DNA of 64,000 nt from NCBI GenBank assembly GCA_002401695.1, contig NVTV01000002.1:62001-126000 (forward strand), given 5' to 3'. Shown here piece after piece: positions 55,844 through 63,721 of this stretch. The notes below the pieces were generated by a model. The model was given only the letters and a program-made list of their open reading frames with translations. It ran no database searches and was not told where the DNA came from. Within the stretch, counting starts at the first letter, position 1; the number at the start of each line of letters is the position of its first letter. This DNA comes from Alphaproteobacteria bacterium (lineage in GTDB: Bacteria; Pseudomonadota; Alphaproteobacteria; Micavibrionales; Micavibrionaceae). A program made the position numbers and the translations under genes.

Positions 55844-57285
55844 TTGTGCTGTGGAATCAGCAGCAGAACATGAAGACGCCGCACTTGCATATGAAGATTG
55901 CGCATTGGCTGGAGGAGCGTTGGAAAAGCGGTGATAAAGCCTTACTTCTTATGGCGTTTAGGTCGGCCGGAAAATCTACGCTGGTCGGGCTGTTTTGCGC
56001 GTGGTTGATTTATCGTGATCCCAATTTGCGGATTTTGGTGTTGGCGGCGGATTTTACACTGGCCAAGAAAATGGTGCGTAATGTTAAACGCATTATAGAA
56101 CGCCACCCCTTGACCACACATCTAAAGCCTGCGCGCGCCGATCAATGGGCCTCTGATCGTTTCACGGTGCAGCGTATGTTGGAACTTCGCGATCCTTCGA
56201 TGATGGCAAAGGGCGTGGGATCGAACATCACGGGCAGCCGCGCCGATATTGTGATTTGCGATGATGTCGAGGTGCCAAATACCTGTGACAGCGCGGAAAA
56301 ACGTGTGGATTTGCGTGAAAGGCTGGCTGAAATATCTTATGTGCTGAGCGTCGGCGGAACGCAGCTTTATGTCGGGACGCCGCATCATTTTTTCTCTATT
56401 TATGCCGATATACCGCGTAAGGAAATAGGAGAGGAACTGGTGTTTCTGGATGGGTTTGAGCGTTTATCCCTGCCCATATTAGATGAACAGGGCAACAGCG
56501 TTTGGCCAGAGCGTTATAGCGACGCCGATATCGCACAAATTAAACGCAGCGCAGGGCCGAATAAGTTTGATTCTCAAATGATGCTGAAGTCGATAAATAT
56601 TATGGAGGGGCGGCTTAACCCTGATTTATTGCGCTATTACGATGCACCGCTGGAATATGCGAAGGAGATGAATACTCTGTATATCGGCCAGCATAAAATC
56701 GTGGGTGCGTCGTGCTGGTGGGATCCGGCGTTCGGTAAAGCGGGCGGTGATAACAGTGTCGTGGCGGTTTTATTTGGCGATGAAGGCGGGAATTATTATT
56801 TGCACCACATCGCCTATCTCACCATAGACGAGAATGATGATATTGATGAAGCCAGCCAGCAAGCACGGCAAGTTGCCAATATAGCAAAAGAGTTTTATTT
56901 GCCCTCTATTGCAGTTGAAATTAACGGTATAGGGCGGTTTTTACCCAATATTTTGCGTAATGCCTTGGTTAAAGCGCGCGCGCCATGTCGTGTCCGCGAT
57001 GTATCGAGCAGCCGCAATAAGGATATCCGTATCTTAGAGGGATTCGATGCGGTGATGGCGGCGGGGCGGCTCTATGTACATGAAAACATTGCCAAAACCC
57101 CCTTTATTATGGAGATGCGCGAATGGCGACCGGGGAAAAGTAAGGGCCATGATGATGGCCTTGATGCCGTTGCGGGCGCGTTGTCGTTACAGCCGGATCG
57201 TATGGAGCGGCTCTATCCTCAGGGTGGCCATAGCTGGATGAAGGGCGCAGGCGCACATACAGCAAAAAGTGACTTTGATGTTTAG
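55801..57285 (+). CDS. Terminase large subunit (T7 gp19 type)
   Basis: 494-residue DNA packaging motor. Walker A in LLMAFRSAGKST near residue 58, Walker B ADIVICDDVE near 148, and a C-terminal nuclease region including SCWWDPAFGKAGGDNSVVAVLFGDEGG and GHDDGLDAVAGAL. Full-length by family standards. Located unusually late in the cluster, after the tail spike, as in T7. No separate small terminase is recognised. Confidence 0.9.
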   Translation: MSEYAMKDTDFRLFIVLWNQQQNMKTPHLHMKIAHWLEERWKSGDKALLLMAFRSAGKSTLVGLFCAWLIYRDPNLRILVLAADFTLAKKMVRNVKRIIERHPLTTHLKPARADQWASDRFTVQRMLELRDPSMMAKGVGSNITGSRADIVICDDVEVPNTCDSAEKRVDLRERLAEISYVLSVGGTQLYVGTPHHFFSIYADIPRKEIGEELVFLDGFERLSLPILDEQGNSVWPERYSDADIAQIKRSAGPNKFDSQMMLKSINIMEGRLNPDLLRYYDAPLEYAKEMNTLYIGQHKIVGASCWWDPAFGKAGGDNSVVAVLFGDEGGNYYLHHIAYLTIDENDDIDEASQQARQVANIAKEFYLPSIAVEINGIGRFLPNILRNALVKARAPCRVRDVSSSRNKDIRILEGFDAVMAAGRLYVHENIAKTPFIMEMREWRPGKSKGHDDGLDAVAGALSLQPDRMERLYPQGGHSWMKGAGAHTAKSDFDV

Positions 57286-57309
57286 AACAAAACATAAGGA
57301 AAAAAGATA

Positions 57310-57633
57310 ATGACTGATATTTCAAATGACCTTTTATGGTGGATTACGGTAGTTGATCTGCCGGCGATGGCGGGGCTGTTGCTGATGATTTGGCGTACGC
57401 GCAGTGACACGAGTAAAGCAATTAGCCATATCCAGATTACCCTTGATCGCCGCTGTGACCAGCTGCGTGATGCGCTGTATGCGTTTAAGTTGGAGGTGGC
57501 CAAAAGCTATGCCTCGCAAAAGGATTTACGCAATGTAGAAAATCGCATAATTGAACATCTTCTGCGCATTGAAGCAAAGCTGGATAAGACAATCATAAAG
57601 ACGGCGGAGTTGAAGGGAAAACGTAAAATGTGA
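57310..57633 (+). CDS. Small membrane protein with coiled coil, spanin-like candidate
   Basis: 107 residues: one N-terminal hydrophobic helix (LLWWITVVDLPAMAGLLLMIW), then a long coiled coil (SKAISHIQITLDRRCDQLRDALYAFKLEVAKSYASQKDLRNVENRI). This layout fits inner-membrane spanins (Rz type) or holin accessory proteins. Lies between terminase and lysis genes. Confidence 0.72.
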   Translation: MTDISNDLLWWITVVDLPAMAGLLLMIWRTRSDTSKAISHIQITLDRRCDQLRDALYAFKLEVAKSYASQKDLRNVENRIIEHLLRIEAKLDKTIIKTAELKGKRKM

Positions 57634-57646
57634 TTTTATGTAAATA

Positions 57647-57676
57647 TTGACAGTCGCGCTTATGATGGTGTAGAAC
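57647..57676 (+). promoter_or_regulatory. Promoter of accessory cassette 5
   Basis: TTGACA, 18-base spacer, TAGAAC; predicted start near 57683, before the ATG at 57712. Confidence 0.55.
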
Positions 57677-57711
57677 ATGCTCAATATTTAAGAATAATGA
57701 AGGATTTGGAT

Positions 57712-58317
57712 ATGAGCGGGTTAGAGCATTACGCCAATGAAAAATTTGTACAATATGTTGCTGATGATTCGGCACTGCTGGACATTATGGCGTCGGGTTA
57801 TTCCAAAAACCTTGAGGAAGGCTTTCAAAGAATTTATGCAACACATGCGGGGAATTGGCCACCGAGTTTGCAAGAGGTCGAAGATAATAATGATATATCA
57901 GAATTGCTTTACGCGTCCACATATGCGGTGCGGGATTGTGTTGTTAAAATGGGGCAATGTATTGAGCGCATCATTGAAAATAAGGAAAGCATTGATAAAG
58001 ATCAGGCCTTGAAAATCGCAGAATTTTTCTCGCAATGTAATGGTTATTATAACGAAGCCAGATCGTTGCTTGATGGCTCTGATTATCAATTTATTCCGGT
58101 GAAAAATGGTGATGAACTTTCTGAATGGTATGACGTTTTGGAAGAATTAGGGCTGAAAACCTTGCTGCGCGTCGTTGATAAGAAAGAAACCTTGGAGTAT
58201 CTCAAAGGATTTCAGAGCATAGAGAATGAAAATTGGTCGGAGACCTATAGAGAGAAAGTATCAACTGGCATGCGTTATCCCGGTGATACGTCTATCGAAT
58301 GTGTTCTAGAGGCGTAG
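57712..58317 (+). CDS. Accessory cassette 5 protein, unknown
   Basis: 201 residues, acidic, helical (MSGLEHYANEKFVQYVADDSALL, DCVVKMGQCIERIIENKESIDKDQALKIAEFFSQ). No signal peptide or known domain. AAGGA at good spacing favours the ATG at 57712 over one at 57697. Own promoter and terminator. Confidence 0.72.
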   Translation: MSGLEHYANEKFVQYVADDSALLDIMASGYSKNLEEGFQRIYATHAGNWPPSLQEVEDNNDISELLYASTYAVRDCVVKMGQCIERIIENKESIDKDQALKIAEFFSQCNGYYNEARSLLDGSDYQFIPVKNGDELSEWYDVLEELGLKTLLRVVDKKETLEYLKGFQSIENENWSETYREKVSTGMRYPGDTSIECVLEA

Positions 58318-58341
58318 GCCAATCCTGCTCTCTATTGTTAC

Positions 58342-58369
58342 AAGGCTCCGATTTTTCGGGGCTTTTTTT
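58342..58369 (+). terminator. Terminator of accessory cassette 5
   Basis: 10-bp stem AAGGCTCCGA/TCGGGGCTTT (G-U pairs included), loop TTTT, then TTTT; followed by ATGCCCGAAGGGG. Confidence 0.88.
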
Positions 58370-58409
58370 ATGCCCGAAGGGGTGATTTCAAATTTAAAGG
58401 AGATTTATA

Positions 58410-58916
58410 ATGAGTAAGAAACCAAGGTTGATTGCGGTGGATACGTTGTGCCAATCTGGTAGCGAGTCCAAAGGCGAGAAAACGATGCAGGATTTCTATG
58501 ATGAAATTACGGTTGATGTTCTGGCGCGTACCCTGTGGGGCGAGGCGCGCGGCGAGGGAACACAAGGCATGAAAGCGGTGGCAAATGTAATTCTTAATCG
58601 CGCAAAAATCGCACAAAAAAAGGGCAAATTCTGGTGGGGGAATAACATTATTCAAATTTGCCAAAAACCCTATCAGTTTAGCTGTTGGAATCGCGCAGAC
58701 CCGAATTTCCGTAAATTGCAAAATGTCGGGCGTGAGGATTTGTATTTTGCCACGGCGTTGCGTATTGCGCATCGTGCGGTTATTGGCGTTCTAAACGATG
58801 CAACAGGTGAGGCAACCCATTATCATGCCTCTTCTGTCGCGCCCTATTGGGCAAAGGGGAAAACGCCGTCTTGTGTAATTGGCACACATAAATTCTATAA
58901 GTTGGCGGCCTCTTAA
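58410..58916 (+). CDS. Cell wall hydrolase, SleB/Hydrolase_2 family endolysin
   Basis: 168 residues with DVLARTLWGEARGEGTQGMKAVANVILNRA and the C-terminal ATHYHASSVAPYWAK, the family signature. No signal peptide, so it needs the holin to reach the wall. AAAGGAG precedes the ATG. Expected to lyse the cell or open the wall for particle release. Confidence 0.9.
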   Translation: MSKKPRLIAVDTLCQSGSESKGEKTMQDFYDEITVDVLARTLWGEARGEGTQGMKAVANVILNRAKIAQKKGKFWWGNNIIQICQKPYQFSCWNRADPNFRKLQNVGREDLYFATALRIAHRAVIGVLNDATGEATHYHASSVAPYWAKGKTPSCVIGTHKFYKLAAS

Positions 58917-58928
58917 ATGGGCTGGTTT

Positions 58929-58957
58929 TTGACATCAAATTTTAATTGCTTTAGCAT
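58929..58957 (+). promoter_or_regulatory. Promoter of accessory cassette 6
   Basis: TTGACA, 17-base spacer, TAGCAT; predicted start near 58964, 32 bases before the ATG. Confidence 0.6.
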
Positions 58958-58995
58958 GAGATAAATTAAAAAACTTAAATGTCGGGTAATGATAG

Positions 58996-59376
58996 ATGCG
59001 TACTTCTTTTAATTATTTCAAAGGCCATAAATTTCCGGAAATTGACGCTTTGTTGTCAAATTATGAAGATAAAACTTGGGATTATGGCGTTGAAAAATCA
59101 GAAGAGGAACACGTCGCACTTCGGCAAATAGAGCAGAATATTTGGGCGATCGTTGATGGTGTTCCCAAAGACCAAAAATTAGCTGCTTTGCATCATGTCT
59201 ATGCAAGCGCACCGTTTGATACAGAATTAGAAACACAATCTAAGGAACGTATGTTGGATGATATTGCCAAATTTCCGAAGGAAGATCAGCCGATTATTTT
59301 GTACGGAATTTTCAATGGAGCGCCGGAAGACAGCGCATTGAAAAAAAAGTGCGCATCGGTTCTTGAGCTTTTCTAA
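58996..59376 (+). CDS. Accessory cassette 6 protein, unknown
   Basis: 126 residues, acidic and helical (FPEIDALLSNYEDKTWDYGVEKSEEEHVALRQIEQNIWAIVDGVPKDQKLAALHHVYASAPF). No known domain. It has a promoter but I see no terminator, so transcription may run into the transporter gene 53 bases on. Confidence 0.7.
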   Translation: MRTSFNYFKGHKFPEIDALLSNYEDKTWDYGVEKSEEEHVALRQIEQNIWAIVDGVPKDQKLAALHHVYASAPFDTELETQSKERMLDDIAKFPKEDQPIILYGIFNGAPEDSALKKKCASVLELF

Positions 59377-59429
59377 AAAAATAACTATAAAACGCATCTC
59401 CTAGACGTCAGCGCAGGATTAAAGGACGC

Positions 59430-60281
59430 ATGAATTCTCACCGTACAGCCCTGATTTATCTGCATGTTTCTGTTTTATTGATGGGGGCATCAGGTGTTTT
59501 TGGCAAGCTGATCAGCACCTCTCCATTTTTTATTGTTTTTGGGCGGGTGATGTTTGCGGCGATGGCCTTGGTTATTGTCATGTATTGTCAGCGCAAAGTT
59601 TTTAAGCCACAGACTCTAAAAGACGTATTCGCATTTGTTATACTCGGTGTGTTAATGGCTTTTCATTGGTTCGCTTTTTTTCATTCAATCAAGATATCGA
59701 GTGTTGCAATTGGCCTGCTTAGTTTTTCAACCTTCACTGTGATGACAATGTTTTTAGAGCCGGTCTTTTTTAAAACGCGTTTGAATTTAATGCATATAGT
59801 CATGGCATTACTATGTTTTGTAGGTATTGGCATTATTGTTACGGCAGGGGGCGGCCTGTCGGTAGACGGCGCGGGCATGTTTTGGGGGCTGTTAGCGGCG
59901 TTGAGTTACGCTTTTATGCTGTTATTGAATAAGAGCTATGTGAAGCGGTACTCTGCTATAACGCTTACATTCTATCAATGTTTTGTGGCGATGCTGGTGT
60001 TCTTACCTGTTGTCCTGTGGATGCAGGAAACGGTTTTACGGATCGATTGGTTTTACTTGTTTATTCATGGTGTTATCTGTACGGCGCTTGCCTTCACGCT
60101 GTATGTTGCATCTGCGAAAGTTATCAGCGCACAAGTGATTAGTGTGGTCACAATGCTTGAGGTTTTATATGGCGTTATGCTGGCATATTTCCTGTTGGGT
60201 GAAGCATTGCGTGGCGAGATGATAATTGGCGGCATCTTTATTTTATCAGCGTCTTATCTGGCGTTACGCTCAAAAAATTAA
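59430..60281 (+). CDS. EamA-family drug/metabolite transporter
   Basis: 283 residues with ten predicted membrane helices in two EamA repeats (LIYLHVSVLLMGASGVFGKLI...; GAGMFWGLLAALSYAFMLLLNKSY...). A small-molecule exporter of the DMT superfamily; substrate unknown. It sits between the endolysin and the holin, which is odd for a host transporter and suggests cargo. Confidence 0.87.
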   Translation: MNSHRTALIYLHVSVLLMGASGVFGKLISTSPFFIVFGRVMFAAMALVIVMYCQRKVFKPQTLKDVFAFVILGVLMAFHWFAFFHSIKISSVAIGLLSFSTFTVMTMFLEPVFFKTRLNLMHIVMALLCFVGIGIIVTAGGGLSVDGAGMFWGLLAALSYAFMLLLNKSYVKRYSAITLTFYQCFVAMLVFLPVVLWMQETVLRIDWFYLFIHGVICTALAFTLYVASAKVISAQVISVVTMLEVLYGVMLAYFLLGEALRGEMIIGGIFILSASYLALRSKN

Positions 60282-60332
60282 CACATCATTTTTATTTATT
60301 TCATAACTTACTTTTATTAAAGGAGAGACATC

Positions 60333-60863
60333 ATGTTATCTGCATTTTTATCGCAGGTGGGTTTACCTGTACTTATCGCAATTGTTGGCGGCGCATTGGG
60401 CGTTTTAGAACATCCGGCCGCAAAAACCGCTGTTCAAGCTCTTGGCAAGGTAGAGGCCGCTTTGAAAAGCGGGCAAATAACGTCAGAACAACTTGCCGAA
60501 GCCAATCGTCACAGTGAAAAAATGGCCGAGATGGAAATTGAACATTATCAGACAAGCCTGTCCGAAATCAATAAATCTCTGCGCGCAGAGATTGCATCCG
60601 AGGATAAATATGTGCGCCGGATGCGCCCGACCTTTGGTTACTTGATGGCATTCACTTGGGCAGCGCAGATGTTTGGCATCGCCTATGTGATTATATTTGA
60701 GACGGATAAAGCCGGTGTCGTGATGGTCGCGATGGGAAATCTAAGTGCAATTTGGGCGGTTGGCCTGTCTGTGCTTGGTATCTATGTTTATAAGCGTAGC
60801 GATGATAAGCAAAAAAAGGCATCCCGTGATGTTATATTCTGGAACGAAAAAAAGATTTATTAA
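60333..60863 (+). CDS. Holin, three-membrane-helix family (GTA holin 3TM / DUF3154)
   Basis: 176 residues: one hydrophobic helix at the N-terminus (VGLPVLIAIVGGALGVL), a charged helical linker (EQLAEANRHSEKMAEMEIEHYQ) and two helices near the end (FGYLMAFTWAAQMFGIAYVIIF, MGNLSAIWAVGLSVLGIYVY), preceded by VRRMRPTFGY. This family is known from phages and gene transfer agents and permits endolysin access to the wall. AAAGGAG precedes the ATG. Last clear gene of the phage module. Confidence 0.85.
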   Translation: MLSAFLSQVGLPVLIAIVGGALGVLEHPAAKTAVQALGKVEAALKSGQITSEQLAEANRHSEKMAEMEIEHYQTSLSEINKSLRAEIASEDKYVRRMRPTFGYLMAFTWAAQMFGIAYVIIFETDKAGVVMVAMGNLSAIWAVGLSVLGIYVYKRSDDKQKKASRDVIFWNEKKIY

Positions 60864-61011
60864 GCTATTTCTGGTGTTTATCATTAAAATACATTACAAT
60901 TTATCCGCTGTGCTTAAGTTGTAGTTGGAATATGTGATTGCATATTTAAACATAGTGCAGATGAAATTTTATCATTACAGCATTATTATTTGAACAGGAC
61001 TTTAGTTTATT

Positions 61012-61728
61012 ATGCCGATTTTACTTTCTATTCTTGCCATTATGGTAGTGTTTTTACCGCAAAATTCGCACGCACGAAAAGTGATAACTTCGGGGGCGGA
61101 TGTTGTTATGCCTGAATTGCTTTCCACTTCCGTTATTATTGATGATGATGATGTGCGGCCTGTTGATCCTAATATGGGGACTGTTGATTATAAAAAGCGT
61201 CTACCTTTAACTAGTATGAAAGAGCGTGTAGACAGGTTAATTCAAGGCGTCCAAAAAGGTATTCCACCGGAATTTGATCATTATGGTTACGAGATCCGTC
61301 GGTATATGGCGCATGTTGGAAATCTGGAAGTATTCGAGGATGAAGAATATTTGAAAGATCAAATAAGGAATACTCGAAAAGCGGAGATTATTTACAATTA
61401 TTGGAAAAAGGCGATAGAGCAGGAAGTGACTGCTATCGAAGAGATTATTGATACGGATGATTCTGTACCATTTTCTGTGCGCACAGCGTTTAAACAAAAT
61501 AAAGTGACGGTCAGAACGTTTTTAGTCAGCCTTAAGAGTTGGATTAGCTCTAATGAGCGAATCTTGCTTCATATCTTTGATAATCCCGATATATTTGAAG
61601 TATATTATCCAGAAATCATCATTGCCAGTCCGCAAGCAAACGTAGAGTTTTATAATTTGTCTGTCATTAGACAAACGAAGCTCAAAGATATACGTGCCTA
61701 TCATCCGTTTAGTATGATGGTTTTTTAG
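61012..61728 (+). CDS. Secreted protein, unknown
   Basis: 238 residues with a signal peptide (MPILLSILAIMVVFLPQNSHA, cleavage after SHA). The mature part is charged and helical (YKKRLPLTSMKERVDRLIQGVQ, EVTAIEEIIDTD). No family recognised. AGGAC before the ATG. It may be either the last cargo gene of the phage module or a host gene; its A+T content resembles the cargo genes. Confidence 0.7.
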   Translation: MPILLSILAIMVVFLPQNSHARKVITSGADVVMPELLSTSVIIDDDDVRPVDPNMGTVDYKKRLPLTSMKERVDRLIQGVQKGIPPEFDHYGYEIRRYMAHVGNLEVFEDEEYLKDQIRNTRKAEIIYNYWKKAIEQEVTAIEEIIDTDDSVPFSVRTAFKQNKVTVRTFLVSLKSWISSNERILLHIFDNPDIFEVYYPEIIIASPQANVEFYNLSVIRQTKLKDIRAYHPFSMMVF

Positions 61729-61752
61729 AAGACGCTATTATCATATTTAAAA

Positions 61753-62610
61753 TTAATTTATTATGAAATTTGCCGACTTGCCTTGCCGACTTGCCTTGAT
61801 TGTATTGGCCAGTAGACACGCGATTGTCATCGGGCCAACGCCGCCCGGCACAGGTGTTATCGCGCCTGCAACCTCAAGGGCAGCTTCATAATCCACATCG
61901 CCGCATAGCTTGCCGTTTTCCATACGGTTAATCCCGACATCAATGACGCAAGCGCCAGGCTTGATCCAGTCGGCTTTTACCATTTTCTCACGCCCGACGG
62001 CGGCAACAAGGATATCGGCATTGCGGCAAACCGCGTCGATGTTTTTGGTGCGTGAATGCGCCATAGTGATTGTACAGTTTGCTTGTAGTAACAATTGTGC
62101 CATTGGCTTACCAAACAGTAATGAGCGACCAATGACAACCGCGTTCAAGCCGTTTAAATCCTTAACAAAACTTTTAATCAAAATCATGCAGCCTTGCGGC
62201 GTACAGGGCACCATGCCATCGACGTTTGCAACCAACGCGCCGACGTTCAGCAGGTTTAGGCCATCCACATCTTTTTCGGCAGAAATAAGCTGAATCAGTC
62301 TGTCACTATCAAGGTGCTTGGGCAGGGGCAGTTGCAACAATATCCCGTCAACATCACTGTCTTTGTTTAGATTTCTGATAAGGTCTTCAGTGATTTGGTT
62401 TGTTGTATCTGTGGGCAAACGGTGTTCGATACTGCGGATACCGGTTTTTTCACATGCCTTGATTTTATTATTCACATAGACCTTCGAGGCGGGGTCTTCT
62501 CCCACCAAAATAACGGCCAGTCCCGGTTTATGAGCCATTTCAGCGACGTGCTGCGCCAGCTCTTCTTTCAATGTGTTAGAGATGGATTTTCCGTCAATAA
62601 TATGTGCCAT
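61753..62610 (-). CDS. folD: Bifunctional methylenetetrahydrofolate dehydrogenase/cyclohydrolase
   Basis: 285 residues interconverting methylene- and formyl-THF. Motifs: VYVNNKIKACEKTGI, DGILLQLPLPKHL, GRSLLFGKPMAQLLL and PGGVGPMTIACLLANT. The last 12 residues are affected by a 13-bp tandem repeat at 61770-61795, so they differ from the usual tail; catalytic parts are untouched. YggT lies 15 bases upstream in the same direction. Confidence 0.95.
   Translation of the reverse strand: MAHIIDGKSISNTLKEELAQHVAEMAHKPGLAVILVGEDPASKVYVNNKIKACEKTGIRSIEHRLPTDTTNQITEDLIRNLNKDSDVDGILLQLPLPKHLDSDRLIQLISAEKDVDGLNLLNVGALVANVDGMVPCTPQGCMILIKSFVKDLNGLNAVVIGRSLLFGKPMAQLLLQANCTITMAHSRTKNIDAVCRNADILVAAVGREKMVKADWIKPGACVIDVGINRMENGKLCGDVDYEAALEVAGAITPVPGGVGPMTIACLLANTIKASRQGKSANFIIN
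61770..61795 (-). repeat. 13-bp tandem repeat in the 3' end of folD
   Basis: TTGCCGACTTGCC occurs twice in succession. Because 13 is not a multiple of 3, the two copies are read in different frames (ASRQ then GKSAN) at the FolD C-terminus. Confidence 0.85.
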
Positions 62611-62625
62611 TGATACATCCTGATT

Positions 62626-62913
62626 TTAAAAAAAGACAGAGAGAAGCAAGGTCGGTATAATCTGTAGCCCGATAATCACGATAAGTGGCGTGAAATCCAT
62701 ACCCCCCATAGGCGGGATATATTTTCTTAAAGGGATAAATACCGGATCTGTCAGCTTTCTAAGCAAGGTTGTCAGCCTGATCGCGGCATCATTGTCTGCA
62801 TTGACTATATCAAAAGCAACAAGCCAGCTTAATGCGACTTGCGTGACAATAACCAAAATGTATAAATTGACTATAAATGAAATAATGGTAATGATCATCC
62901 AAATAAGAAACAT
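62626..62913 (-). CDS. YggT family membrane protein
   Basis: 95 residues with two hydrophobic regions (IITIISFIVNLYILVIVTQVALSWL and IPPMGGMDFTPLIVIIGLQIIPTLLL) and the linking LLRKLTDPVFIPLRKYIPP, the YggT signature. Function poorly known; related proteins act in membrane organisation and osmotic response. Cotranscribed with folD. Confidence 0.88.
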   Translation of the reverse strand: MFLIWMIITIISFIVNLYILVIVTQVALSWLVAFDIVNADNDAAIRLTTLLRKLTDPVFIPLRKYIPPMGGMDFTPLIVIIGLQIIPTLLLSVFF

Positions 62914-63003
62914 GCGAATATCCTATAATTTGCAGTTGTTTTTACTTTTTATATAGGTTTTACGTCTAAAGTAAATGATTTAGGGGCTAAGTTTAGGTTT
63001 TTT

Positions 63004-63714
63004 ATGTTTGGAATTGATCCTGTTACATTGTCGTCATTGCTGATTTTAGCGGGGAACGTTGCCACGTGTCCCGCGCATGCGCCCACGAAAATTAATATTA
63101 TTCCGCGCACTGAAAAGGTTCAATATGACTATAGGCAAACCCTAAAAGAAATTCAGAACTACAGCACGGATACGGTTGATCCTTATGGTTTTCATGGCAC
63201 CACAATAACGCAAGGTTTCATGAAGGGGACGGTTCAGCTGGAGCATAGCATAAAATTTTCCCATTACGTTGATAAGAAATATGGTTTTGTTTGTCTTTGG
63301 TATGATGAAATTACGGTGAAACTGCATATCGACCCGACAATTGTGATTGCAAAGGAATTGTATAAAGACAAATGCATGCGTGAAGCGATTTTAGGGCATG
63401 AGTTAAAACACGTGCGTGTTGATCGCGAAATCGTGAATAAATATGCGAAATCTATGGGCGGAAAATTGGTGAAAGCCTTAACCTCGCGCGGATTTTCTGC
63501 GGGACCGATGAAAATTGAACGTGCGAAGGAAGTTTCGAAAAAGATGCAGCGCGTCGTTGCGCAAATCCTTACATTGGAAGATCGAAAAATGAGTATTGAT
63601 CGGCAAGAACGGCAACGTGAAGTGGATACTCTGGAAGAATATAACAGCGTCGATAATAAATGCCCCGATTTTAAAAAGAAAAAAGCAAAGCTCTATTCGG
63701 ATTTATTGAGATAG
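63004..63714 (+). CDS. Secreted zinc-protease-like protein (HExxH)
   Basis: 236 residues with an N-terminal hydrophobic export signal ending ATCPAHA, then a domain with HELKH (AILGHELKHVRVD) near residue 137, the HExxH zinc motif. A second metal ligand is not obvious. The Lys/Arg-rich C-terminal half (KKMQRVVAQIL... RQERQREVDTLEEY) is helical. Similar in arrangement to DUF922-type peptidases; activity unproven. Confidence 0.75.
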   Translation: MFGIDPVTLSSLLILAGNVATCPAHAPTKINIIPRTEKVQYDYRQTLKEIQNYSTDTVDPYGFHGTTITQGFMKGTVQLEHSIKFSHYVDKKYGFVCLWYDEITVKLHIDPTIVIAKELYKDKCMREAILGHELKHVRVDREIVNKYAKSMGGKLVKALTSRGFSAGPMKIERAKEVSKKMQRVVAQILTLEDRKMSIDRQERQREVDTLEEYNSVDNKCPDFKKKKAKLYSDLLR

Positions 63715-63721
63715 AGTGCGG

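Noticed and set aside
41535-61011. tRNA genes or direct repeats marking attachment sites
   Set aside because: I could not find a tRNA-like cloverleaf or matching flanking repeats by eye; a repeat search would be needed to exclude them.
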